DNA of 20,142 bases from DASRHG01 sp035650655 (GTDB taxonomy: Bacteria > Desulfobacterota > Binatia > DP-6): positions 1-20,142 of the forward strand of contig DASRHG010000060.1 of NCBI GenBank assembly GCA_035650655.1. The letters are read 5' to 3'. The notes below the pieces were generated by a model. The model saw only the letters and a program-made list of their open reading frames with translations, did no database searches and was not told where the DNA came from. Of this stretch, positions 12,686 through 19,246 are shown in pieces. Position 1 is the stretch's first letter. Each line of letters begins with the position of its first letter. A program made the translations under genes and the position numbers.

Positions 12686-12704
12686 GGCGCGCGTCGAGCG
12701 CGCC
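12686..12704 (-). terminator. Perfect 7-bp hairpin after MBL gene
   Basis: GGCGCGC (12686-12692) and GCGCGCC (12698-12704) form a perfect stem with a 5-base loop, 36 bases after the MBL stop on the minus strand. No U-tract follows. The rest of 12628-12740 holds no gene that I can see. Confidence 0.3.
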
Positions 12705-12740
12705 GTCGTCAGCGACGAAGCATGCGGGGGCGGGCCCGCC

Positions 12741-13724
12741 TCAGCGGCCGGACCAGACGACGACGCCGTTCCGCTCGTCGCGGAGCGCGCGCCCTTCCCG
12801 GCGGAGCAGCTCGAGATGCGCGAGCGTCTCGACGGTCGCGGCCAGCACCTGGAAGCGGTTCTGCGGGTCGATCGCGAAGGCGTCGAGCGCCACCTCGTAG
12901 GCCGTGCGCGGCCGGCGCCGGATCGCGTCCAGCATGCCGAGCTTCCGCACGCGGTGGAAGTCGACGAGCTGGCGCGCGCGGCGGCGATGGTCCTCGTAGA
13001 CGGGCCCGTGCGCGGGGCAGACGAGGCGCGCCTCGACGCGCTGGATCTTCTCGTGCGAGGCGAGGAAGTCGCCGAGCGGGTTCTCGGGGCCGTTCGGCCA
13101 GAGCCCCACGTGCGGGGTGATCTTCGGCAGCAGGTGGTCGCCGACGAAGAGGATCCCGTCCGGCACGAGGCGGAGGCAGCAGTGCCCGGGCGTGTGCCCG
13201 GGCGTCCACACGACCTCGAGCGTCCGCCCGTCGCCGAGCGGCAGCGCGTCCTCGTCGCCGAGGAGACGATCCGGCGGCGCGGGCGCGTACCAGGAGCCGA
13301 AGAGGGTGGAGGGCGCCGGGAGGTCGCGATCGGGCGGGACCTCGGGCGCGCCGTGGCGGGCGAGGTAGGCGCGCCCGTCGGTCGCGCCGACGTGGCGCAT
13401 CGCCGTCGCGCGCGCGGCCTCGAGCGGGTGGAGGTACACCTCGGCGTGCGTGAGCGCCCGGTACGGGTCGGACGTGCCCCAGTGGTCGAGGTGGTGGTGC
13501 GTGCCGACGATGCGCGTGATCGCCTCGGGTGCGATGCCGAGGTCGGCGAGCGCGCCGCGGAACGCGCGGACGCTGTCGTCGGTGTTCATGCCGGTGTCGA
13601 CGAGCGTCCACGTGCGCCCCGCGCGGACGAGGTACACGTTCACGACCGTCGGCTTCATCGGCAGCGGCAGGAAGACCTGCACGACGCCGTCCGCGATCTC
13701 CCGCGTCTTCGCGGCGTCGCCCAT
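12741..13724 (-). CDS. MBL-fold metallo-hydrolase with C-terminal winged helix
   Basis: 327 residues. Metallo-beta-lactamase fold: VNVYLVRAGRTWTLVDTGMN (29-47); zinc motif H-x-H-x-D-H at 76-81 in GTHHHLDHWG; a later metal His in TPGHTPGH; the bridging Asp in LFVGDHLLPKITPH; and a last His in CPAHGP. The C-terminal part (RRRPRTAYEVALDAFAIDP...TLAHLELLRREG) resembles the winged-helix tail of LACTB2-type enzymes. These hydrolyse esters, thioesters or RNA phosphodiesters, so the substrate is open. It starts one base after the dodecin stop, so dodecin and this gene form an operon. In the sequence given the MBL start follows on directly without an obvious Shine-Dalgarno of its own. Confidence 0.9.
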   Translation of the reverse strand: MGDAAKTREIADGVVQVFLPLPMKPTVVNVYLVRAGRTWTLVDTGMNTDDSVRAFRGALADLGIAPEAITRIVGTHHHLDHWGTSDPYRALTHAEVYLHPLEAARATAMRHVGATDGRAYLARHGAPEVPPDRDLPAPSTLFGSWYAPAPPDRLLGDEDALPLGDGRTLEVVWTPGHTPGHCCLRLVPDGILFVGDHLLPKITPHVGLWPNGPENPLGDFLASHEKIQRVEARLVCPAHGPVYEDHRRRARQLVDFHRVRKLGMLDAIRRRPRTAYEVALDAFAIDPQNRFQVLAATVETLAHLELLRREGRALRDERNGVVVWSGR

Positions 13725-13725
13725 G

Positions 13726-13938
13726 CTACTCGTGGAGCCGCTCCTGCACCGCGAAGGTGAGCCGCAGCTTCACCTTCCAGGCCGTCACGGCGCCGTCCTC
13801 GACGATCGCCGTCACGCCGGCGAGGTCGGCCTGCCGGATGCCCTCGATCGTGGCCGCGGCCCGGTTCACGGCGAGGCCGACGGCGTCCTCGATCGAGTTC
13901 GTGGACGTGCCCGTCAGCGTGATCGTCTTCTCGACCAT
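13726..13938 (-). CDS. Dodecin-family protein lacking the flavin-stacking Trp
   Basis: 70 residues, the exact family length: MVEKTITLTGTSTNSIEDAV, the helix, then EDGAVTAWKVKLRLTFAV. Dodecins are beta-alpha-beta-beta dodecamers that store flavin or, in some subgroups, other ligands. In flavin-binding members a Trp follows the IR/VV pair at the centre of the second strand (Trp36 in Halobacterium); here the equivalent residue is Gln36 (IRQAD), so classical stacking of paired isoalloxazines is unlikely. GGGAGGG on the minus strand (13952-13946) is a good Shine-Dalgarno 7 bases before the ATG. It is the first gene of an operon with the MBL hydrolase. Confidence 0.9.
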   Translation of the reverse strand: MVEKTITLTGTSTNSIEDAVGLAVNRAAATIEGIRQADLAGVTAIVEDGAVTAWKVKLRLTFAVQERLHE

Positions 13939-13980
13939 GGCGCTGCCCTCCCGCTCCATAAGGGCTGGAGGGGCCGCACG
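13939..13980. promoter_or_regulatory. 42-bp divergent region with two Shine-Dalgarno sites
   Basis: It holds the dodecin Shine-Dalgarno (13952-13946, minus), the hydrolase Shine-Dalgarno GGAGGGG (13967-13973, plus, 7 bases before ATG 13981) and between them an AT-richer CCATAAGG (13956-13963) that could serve as -10 for either direction. No clear -35 is seen; promoters must extend into the coding regions. Confidence 0.4.
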
Positions 13981-14925
13981 ATGCAAGGTATGGTCCCGGC
14001 CGCGGTGCGCGCGGCCCTGGCCCTCCTGCTCGTCACGTCGATCGCCGCGGGTGTCGCGGCGGCCGGCGTCGCGGACCCGAGCCTCCCCGGGCGCTTCCCG
14101 GTGGGGGTCGCGACGCTCGTCCTGCCCGCGCCGACGCTCGGGCGCACGTTCGTCGCCGAGGTCTGGTACCCGGCGGCGCACGCCGGCCGCGACGCGCCGC
14201 TTCGGCGCGGGCGCTTCCCGCTGGTCGTCGTCGTGCACGGGAACTGCGGCTTCCGGACGAACTACGAGTACCTGACGGCGGCGCTCGCCGCGCACGGCTT
14301 CACGGTCGCGGCGCCCGACATGCCGGGCTTCGTGAAGGCGGCGTGCGACGCCGGGCACGACGACGCGGGCGAAGTCGCCGCGGCGCCGGCCGAGATCGGC
14401 TTTCTCTCGAGCACGTTCCGCCGCACCGACGGACCGGCGGCGGCGTTCGCACCCGCGGTGCGCCGCGCGAAGACGGGACTCGTCGGGCACTCGCTCGGCG
14501 GCCTCGCCGTCGTGCTCGCCGCCGTCGCGAGCCCGAGCTATCCCGCCGTGGTGGCGCTCGCGCCGGCCGCGGGGGCGCCGAACGGCGCCGCCCTCGCCGC
14601 CGCGCCCGGCCCGCGCCGGGCCGTCCTCGCGATCGGCGGCTCCGCCGACGCGACGGTGCCGTTCGACGCCCTCACCGTGCCCTTCTTCGCCGCGCTCGCC
14701 CGGCCCGCGTTCCTCGTCCGCATCGCGGGCGGGACGCACAGCGGCTTCACCGACGTGGACGACCGCCTGGCGCCCGCCGCGCTCGCGCGCCAGCAGCTCC
14801 TCGTGCGCCGCTACGCGGTCGCGTTCCTCGAGCGCTGGCTCGCAGGGCGGCGCCGCTTCGCGCGCTTCCTCACCCCCGGGGACGCGGCAGGGCAGGGCGC
14901 GGACGTGACGCTCGCGCGGAAGTAG
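13981..14925 (+). CDS. Secreted alpha/beta hydrolase (dienelactone hydrolase/PAF-acetylhydrolase-like)
   Basis: 314 residues. Residues 1 to about 31 form a Sec signal peptide (VRAALALLLVTSIAAGVAAA, then GVA, with cleavage near residue 31), so the enzyme is exported. The domain has VEVWYPA-like FVAEVWYPAAHAG, LVVVVHGNCGFRTNYEYL (oxyanion region), APDMPGF, nucleophile elbow GHSLGG with Ser171, Asp223 in GGSADATVPF and His253 in GGTHSGFTD. This layout fits the chlorophyllase/PAF-AH/dienelactone-hydrolase branch of alpha/beta hydrolases acting on small esters or polyester fragments. ATG 13981 has the better Shine-Dalgarno spacing; Met4 (13990) is an alternative. Monocistronic, and convergent with the NUDIX gene 12 bases away. 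Confidence 0.88.
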   Translation: MQGMVPAAVRAALALLLVTSIAAGVAAAGVADPSLPGRFPVGVATLVLPAPTLGRTFVAEVWYPAAHAGRDAPLRRGRFPLVVVVHGNCGFRTNYEYLTAALAAHGFTVAAPDMPGFVKAACDAGHDDAGEVAAAPAEIGFLSSTFRRTDGPAAAFAPAVRRAKTGLVGHSLGGLAVVLAAVASPSYPAVVALAPAAGAPNGAALAAAPGPRRAVLAIGGSADATVPFDALTVPFFAALARPAFLVRIAGGTHSGFTDVDDRLAPAALARQQLLVRRYAVAFLERWLAGRRRFARFLTPGDAAGQGADVTLARK

Positions 14926-14937
14926 AAGCGCGGGCGG

Positions 14938-15459
14938 TCAGCGCTCCGCGCGCGCGAGGCGTGCGAGGAGGGACGCGTCGGTCGGGAACGCGAGCGGCGG
15001 CGGGGACGCCGGGTCGAACCAGCCGACGGCCGCCGCGTCGTCCCCGGCGACGGGCACGGCCGCCGGGTCGACGAGCGTCGCGGCGAACCAGATCCCGATC
15101 GTCGGCTTCGCCGGGTCGTGGAAGTTCGACGCGACCTGGATCACGTCCCCGACCGCGACCTCGACGCCCGCCTCCTCGCGCGTCTCGCGCGCGGCGGCCG
15201 CCCGCACGTCCTCGCCCCACTCGACGAACCCGCACGGAAAGCACCACTTCCCGCCGCCCCACTGGCCGGGCGAGCGCTGCACCATGAGGATCCGGCCGCG
15301 GGCGTCGCGCACGACCGTCGCCGCGCCGACGCCGGGGTTCGAGAAGAAGACGAACCCGCACGCGGCACACCGCGGCCGGACGGGGCCGCTCACGGCGACG
15401 TGCGCGAGCGGGCCGCCGCAGCGCGGGCAGAAGCGCCAGTCGTCGCCGGGCGCCGCCAC
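14938..15459 (-). CDS. Zn-ribbon NUDIX hydrolase
   Basis: 173 residues from a GTG start that overlaps the SDR stop by one base (TAGTG). A zinc ribbon, Cys11-x2-Cys14 and Cys31-x2-Cys34, precedes a complete NUDIX box at residues 77-99 (G-x5-E-x7-REx-xEEAGV, reading GFVEWGEDV...RETREEAGVEV). The box chelates Mg2+ for cleavage of nucleoside-diphosphate-X bonds. The ribbon-plus-NUDIX order is as in NudC-like NADH pyrophosphatases, but the SQPWPFPxS NudC signature is absent, so the substrate may be another nucleotide (for example ADP-ribose). It is the last gene of the TenA-like/SDR/NUDIX operon. Confidence 0.9.
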   Translation of the reverse strand: MAAPGDDWRFCPRCGGPLAHVAVSGPVRPRCAACGFVFFSNPGVGAATVVRDARGRILMVQRSPGQWGGGKWCFPCGFVEWGEDVRAAAARETREEAGVEVAVGDVIQVASNFHDPAKPTIGIWFAATLVDPAAVPVAGDDAAAVGWFDPASPPPLAFPTDASLLARLARAER

Positions 15460-16217
15460 TATTCCAGGTGCGCGCCGCCGTCCACGTGGAAGACGTGGCC
15501 GGTCACGTAGCGCGCGTCGTCCGTGGCGAGGAAGACGGCGACGGGGGCGATGTCGGTCTCCGGGTCGCCGAGGCGGCCGATCGCGCGGTGCTCCATCTGC
15601 CGCTTGAACGCCTCGGGGTCGCGCGCGGCCCAGTCCTGGCCGCGCTTCGTCCACGCGGCGGGCGCGATCGCGTTGACGGTGATGCCGAGCCGGCCCCACT
15701 CGCGCGCCGCGGTGCGGGTGAGCGCGGCGATGCCGGCCTTCGAGGCCCCGTACTCGCCGAGGCCGGGATGCCCGCGCTCGGCGGCGAGCGAGACGAGGTT
15801 CACGATGCGGCCCCAGCCCTTCTGCGCCATGAACGGCCGCACGGCGCACATCGCCCACCACGTGCCCTTCACGCCCGTCCGCCACGAGAGGTCGAACTGC
15901 TCGTCGGGGATCTCCTCGAGCTTCGCGCGCGGGCCGAAGCCGTGCGCGTTGTTCACGAGCACGTCGACGGTGCCCCAGCGGCGGACGGTCTCGGCGACCA
16001 TCGCCTCGACGGACACCTTGTCGCCGACGTCGGTCGTCTGCGCGACCGCCTCGCCGCCCCCGGCGCTGATCTCCTCCGCCGTCCGCTCGGCGCGGTGCGC
16101 CTTCAGCTCCGCGACGCAGACGCGCGCGCCTTCGCGGGCGAACACGAGCGCGATCCCCCGGCCGATCCCCTGGCCGGCGCCGGTGACGATCGCGACCCTA
16201 CCCTCGAGCCGGCCCAT
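15459..16217 (-). CDS. Short-chain dehydrogenase/reductase (SDR)
   Basis: 252 residues, classical SDR. The cofactor loop TGAGQGIG is at 12-19, acidic Glu37 after the second strand favours NAD+ over NADP+, then Asp63-Val64 and NNA (89-91). Catalytic Ser143, Tyr156 and Lys160 are present (YGASK). The fourth tetrad residue, usually Asn in a VNLKG block, is Gly115 here (RTGVKGTWW). The C-terminal VTGHVFHVDGGAHLE is family-typical. It probably oxidises or reduces a hydroxyl/keto group of an intermediate shared with its neighbours. The start overlaps the 3' end of the TenA-like gene by 20 bases, and its stop overlaps the NUDIX start, so all three are translationally coupled. Confidence 0.93.
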   Translation of the reverse strand: MGRLEGRVAIVTGAGQGIGRGIALVFAREGARVCVAELKAHRAERTAEEISAGGGEAVAQTTDVGDKVSVEAMVAETVRRWGTVDVLVNNAHGFGPRAKLEEIPDEQFDLSWRTGVKGTWWAMCAVRPFMAQKGWGRIVNLVSLAAERGHPGLGEYGASKAGIAALTRTAAREWGRLGITVNAIAPAAWTKRGQDWAARDPEAFKRQMEHRAIGRLGDPETDIAPVAVFLATDDARYVTGHVFHVDGGAHLE

Positions 16218-16983
16218 CGAGCGCGCCCGGCTCGTCGAGCCAGCGGTTGAGCGCCCACGTGCGCCACTCGTTCGTCACGATCGTGTGCTCGACCGCCTGG
16301 CGGACGCGGCGCTGGACGTGCGCGGTGGTGCAGACGCGGCGCATGAGCGCGAGCGCCTTGTCGCCGTGCTCGGGCTCCGCGTACGCGTGCACCTCGAGGT
16401 TCTTCACCGTGATCCCGTAGTGCCGCCGGAGGCCCTCGTAGAGCGTCTTCGCGTAGCCGCTCATGCCCGCGACGCGCTCGCGCGCATAGCCGAAGGCGGC
16501 GAGGCCCTCCTCGTAGGAGCGGCGGACGTAGTAGAGCATCGTGTAGACGGAGCCGATCGTCTCCGGCATCGGCACGTACGCGCGCAGCTCCTCGTCCGGG
16601 ATGCCGAGCGCGCGCGTGTACTCGACCTTCATGAGGACGTGGTTCGGGTCGCGGAGCCAGCCGCACTCGTCGGCGAAGTTCTGCGTCCAGTGGGCATAGT
16701 GCTCGGAGTCCTCGAGCGTGAAGGCGTCGGTGTCGGGCGCGTTCGCGATCAGGAGTGGGAACTCGGGCGTCATCCAGAGCCCCAGGTAGTAGAGCTCCAT
16801 CGCGTAGCGCTTGACGATCCCGAGGCTCGCGCGGCCGCTCCCGATCGCGGGGATGACCTTGTTCTGCGAGTACGGGTTGTGCGCGGCGATGAAGCGGTCG
16901 AGCTCGGCGAGGAAGGCGTCGACGGGGATGGCCGTCTCCTGCCGGTCCTTGATCACGTTCTTGAAGGTGCCGGGCGAGCTCAT
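16198..16983 (-). CDS. TenA/PqqC-like heme-oxygenase-fold protein (full length)
   Basis: 261 residues, all-helical. ATG at 16983 is preceded by GGAGG (16993-16989 on the minus strand) with 5-base spacing. It is the full-length paralogue of the truncated gene at the left edge, colinear without gaps and about 60% identical by eye. The conserved residues cluster as in metal-binding heme-oxygenase-like oxidases: E in MELYYLG, HYAHW, ADECG, DPNHV, KVEY, and HAYAEPEH with H-x3-E-x2-H spacing. It lacks obvious TenA thiaminase residues, so oxygen- or iron-dependent chemistry is a reasonable guess but unproven. It heads the operon with SDR and NUDIX and is divergent from the CoA transferase. Confidence 0.85.
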   Translation of the reverse strand: MSSPGTFKNVIKDRQETAIPVDAFLAELDRFIAAHNPYSQNKVIPAIGSGRASLGIVKRYAMELYYLGLWMTPEFPLLIANAPDTDAFTLEDSEHYAHWTQNFADECGWLRDPNHVLMKVEYTRALGIPDEELRAYVPMPETIGSVYTMLYYVRRSYEEGLAAFGYARERVAGMSGYAKTLYEGLRRHYGITVKNLEVHAYAEPEHGDKALALMRRVCTTAHVQRRVRQAVEHTIVTNEWRTWALNRWLDEPGALDGPARG

Positions 16984-17033
16984 CGCGGCCTCCGATCGTT
17001 GAACGGCCGCGGCGAATGTAGGAGCATCGCTTC
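16984..17033. promoter_or_regulatory. 50-bp divergent promoter region, TenA-like / CoA transferase
   Basis: Plus strand: TTGAAC (16999-17004), 17 bases, GAGCAT (17022-17027, weak), ending 6 bases before the GTG at 17034; GGAG (17021-17024) could instead be a Shine-Dalgarno. Minus strand: the TenA Shine-Dalgarno and a -10-like TACATT around 17020-17015. The short shared region suggests co-regulation of both arms. Confidence 0.4.
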
Positions 17034-18245
17034 GTGAGTGTCAACCAGCCGGACGCGCTGCCGCTCGCCGACGTCCGCGTCCTCGCATTCACGCAGCTCG
17101 GCGCCGGCCCGTTCGGGCTCATGATGCTCGCGGACCTCGGCGCCGACGTGATCAAGGTGGAGGACCCGACGACGGCGGGCGACGAGGCGCGCCGCGTGCC
17201 GCCGTTCGACGACGCGGCGGCGCACGACGGCCTCTACTTCCAGGCGCTCAACCGCGGCGCGCGCTCGATCACGCTCGACCTCCGCGTGCCCGAGGCGCGC
17301 GACGTGCTGCACCGGCTCGTCGCCCGCGCCGACGTCGTCTACAACAACCTCCGCGGCGACCTCCCGGCGAAGCTCGGCCTCGACTACGCGGCCCTCGGCC
17401 GCGTGAACCCGAAGCTCGTCTGCTGCTCGCTCTCGGGCTTCGGCCGCACCGGGCCGCGCGCGGGTGATCCGGGCTACGACTACCTCCTCCAGGCGTACGC
17501 GGGCTTCATGAGCCTCACGGGCGAGCCCGACGGGCCGCCGACCAAGTGCGGCGTCTCGGTCGTCGACTTCTCGGGCGGCATCCTCTCCGCGCTCGCGGTC
17601 ATGATCGGCCTCCACCGCGCGCGCGCGACGGGCGTCGGCTGCGACCTCGACGTCTCGCTCCTCGACACCGCGGTCGCGATGCTGAACTACATGGCCGCCT
17701 GGGCGCTCAACCGTGACTGGCGCCCGCAGCGCCTGCCCGACGGCGCGCACCAGAGCCTCGTCCCGAGCCAGACGTTCCGGACCGCCGACGGCTGGCTCGT
17801 CCTCATGTGCATGAAGGAGAAGTTCTGGGAGCGGCTCGCGGAGCGGATGGGGCTGGCGCGCCTGACGGCCGATCCGCGCTTTCGGACGTTCGCGGACCGG
17901 CTCGCGCACCGCGCGGAGCTGGTTGCGCTCTTGGTGCCCGAGTTCGCGCGCCGGACGACGGCGGAGTGGCTCGAGCGGCTCCGCGGCCACGTGCCGGTCG
18001 CGCCCGTGTACGACGTCGAGGAGACGCTGCGCGACGAGCACGTGCTGGCGCGCGAGATGGTGGTCGAGGTGGAGCACGCGGTGTTCGGGCGGATGCGGGA
18101 GACCGGGTGCCCGATCAAGATGGCGGGCGTCCGTCCGCGCTACGCGCCGGCGTCGGCGCTCGGCGCGGACACGGCGGCGGTGCTGGCGGAGGTGGGGATC
18201 GACGGCGAGGCCATCGACGCACTCCGCGCACGGGGCGCGATCTAG
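17034..18245 (+). CDS. CaiB/BaiF (class III) CoA transferase
   Basis: 403 residues. Family hallmarks: LADVRVLAFTQLGAGPFGLMMLADLGADVIKVEDP (11-45), LNRGARSITLDL (72-83), ADVVYNNLRGD, CCSLSGFGRTGPRAGDPGYD, with the predicted catalytic Asp149 in PGYDYLLQA (forms the aspartyl-CoA anhydride), and TADGWLVLMCMKEKFWERL in the small domain. It transfers CoA between organic acids, activating a substrate for beta-oxidation-like breakdown, in the cytosol. The donor and acceptor cannot be deduced. The GTG start at 17034 fits the divergent promoter. It is followed 5 bases later by the cupin-like gene, so the two are probably co-transcribed. Confidence 0.94.
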   Translation: MSVNQPDALPLADVRVLAFTQLGAGPFGLMMLADLGADVIKVEDPTTAGDEARRVPPFDDAAAHDGLYFQALNRGARSITLDLRVPEARDVLHRLVARADVVYNNLRGDLPAKLGLDYAALGRVNPKLVCCSLSGFGRTGPRAGDPGYDYLLQAYAGFMSLTGEPDGPPTKCGVSVVDFSGGILSALAVMIGLHRARATGVGCDLDVSLLDTAVAMLNYMAAWALNRDWRPQRLPDGAHQSLVPSQTFRTADGWLVLMCMKEKFWERLAERMGLARLTADPRFRTFADRLAHRAELVALLVPEFARRTTAEWLERLRGHVPVAPVYDVEETLRDEHVLAREMVVEVEHAVFGRMRETGCPIKMAGVRPRYAPASALGADTAAVLAEVGIDGEAIDALRARGAI

Positions 18246-18250
18246 GCGGC

Positions 18251-19114
18251 GTGAACCTCTCGCCGGTCGAGCGCGTGGGCACGATCTCCAGGCGGTCGTT
18301 TCTCGATCGCTACCGGGTGCCGCGCCGCCCGGTGGTGCTCCTGGACCTGACCGCTCCGTGGCCGGCGCGGAGGAAGTGGTCGGTCGAATATCTGGACGCC
18401 GTCGCCGGCCATCGCGAGATTTCCCTCTACGACAGCCGCCCGGCGCGCGACCGCCGGCACCAGCACGCCGCCGCCGCACGCATGCGGCTCGGCGAATACC
18501 TGGAGCGTCTGCGCGGCGGCGAGAAGGATCTCCGTATCTTCTTTCTCCGAGTGGTGGACGAGCTGCCCGAGCTAGTTCCCGACTTCGGCTATCCGGAGCT
18601 CGGCGGGCGATGGGTGAAGAAGCTCTCGGTGCTCTTCATGGCCGGGCGAGGCGCTCGCGTGCAGATGCACTTCGATATCGACCTCGCCGAGGTCCTGCTC
18701 TGCCACTTCGGGGGCCGCAAGCGCGTGATCCTGTTCGCGCCGGAGGAGACGCCTTATCTCTACCGGGTGCCGTTCTCGTTCAGCAGCCGCTTCGACGTCG
18801 CGCCCGAGGCGCCCGACTACGGAAGGTTCCCGGCGCTCGCGCGGGCGCGCGGCACGATCGCCGAGCTCGGACACGGCGACGCGCTCTACATCCCGGCCGG
18901 CTATTGGCACTACGTCGTCTACGACGACATCGGCTTCTCGCTCTCGCTCCGGACGCTGCCCGGCACCCCGCGCGATCTGCTCGCCGCCCTCTACAACATC
19001 CTGGTGCTCCGCACCGTCGACGGGCTCATGCGGAAGGCGCTCGCGCAGCGCTGGAACGACCGGAACGAGCGGCTGGCCGTGGAGCGGGCGCATCGGCGGC
19101 TCGGGCTTCGGTAG
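18251..19114 (+). CDS. JmjC/cupin-8-like Fe(II)/2-oxoglutarate oxygenase
   Basis: 287 residues from a GTG 5 bases after the CoA transferase stop, without a Shine-Dalgarno. The central double-stranded beta-helix shows the iron triad His140-x-Asp142 (VQMHFDIDLAEVLLCHFGG) and His220 (LYIPAGYWHYV). Lys157 in GRKRVILF sits where JmjC enzymes bind 2-oxoglutarate. The preceding segment RWVKKLSVLFMAGRGARVQ and the phrase DALYIPAGYWH are standard for cupin-like JmjC proteins. Likely role: hydroxylation of a protein or small molecule; the target is unknown. Codon use is less extreme (more AT in the third position) than in the genes to its left, hinting at a different origin. Confidence 0.83.
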   Translation: MNLSPVERVGTISRRSFLDRYRVPRRPVVLLDLTAPWPARRKWSVEYLDAVAGHREISLYDSRPARDRRHQHAAAARMRLGEYLERLRGGEKDLRIFFLRVVDELPELVPDFGYPELGGRWVKKLSVLFMAGRGARVQMHFDIDLAEVLLCHFGGRKRVILFAPEETPYLYRVPFSFSSRFDVAPEAPDYGRFPALARARGTIAELGHGDALYIPAGYWHYVVYDDIGFSLSLRTLPGTPRDLLAALYNILVLRTVDGLMRKALAQRWNDRNERLAVERAHRRLGLR

Positions 19115-19246
19115 CGAGTCGCGCGGGAGCCTCTGCTCCGCGGTCGGCGGGTCGTGTCTCGTCGCGTCGCATGCCTCAGGTCCGGTTGCAGCCGCGGAGC
19201 GTCGCGGGCAAGAACGGATCGTCGCTCTCCGACCGAGGAGGACCCG

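Noticed and set aside
19115..19246. Possible promoter before the P450 gene (TTGCAG ... AAGAAC)
   Set aside because: The boxes match poorly and spacing is 18; only the Shine-Dalgarno is convincing.
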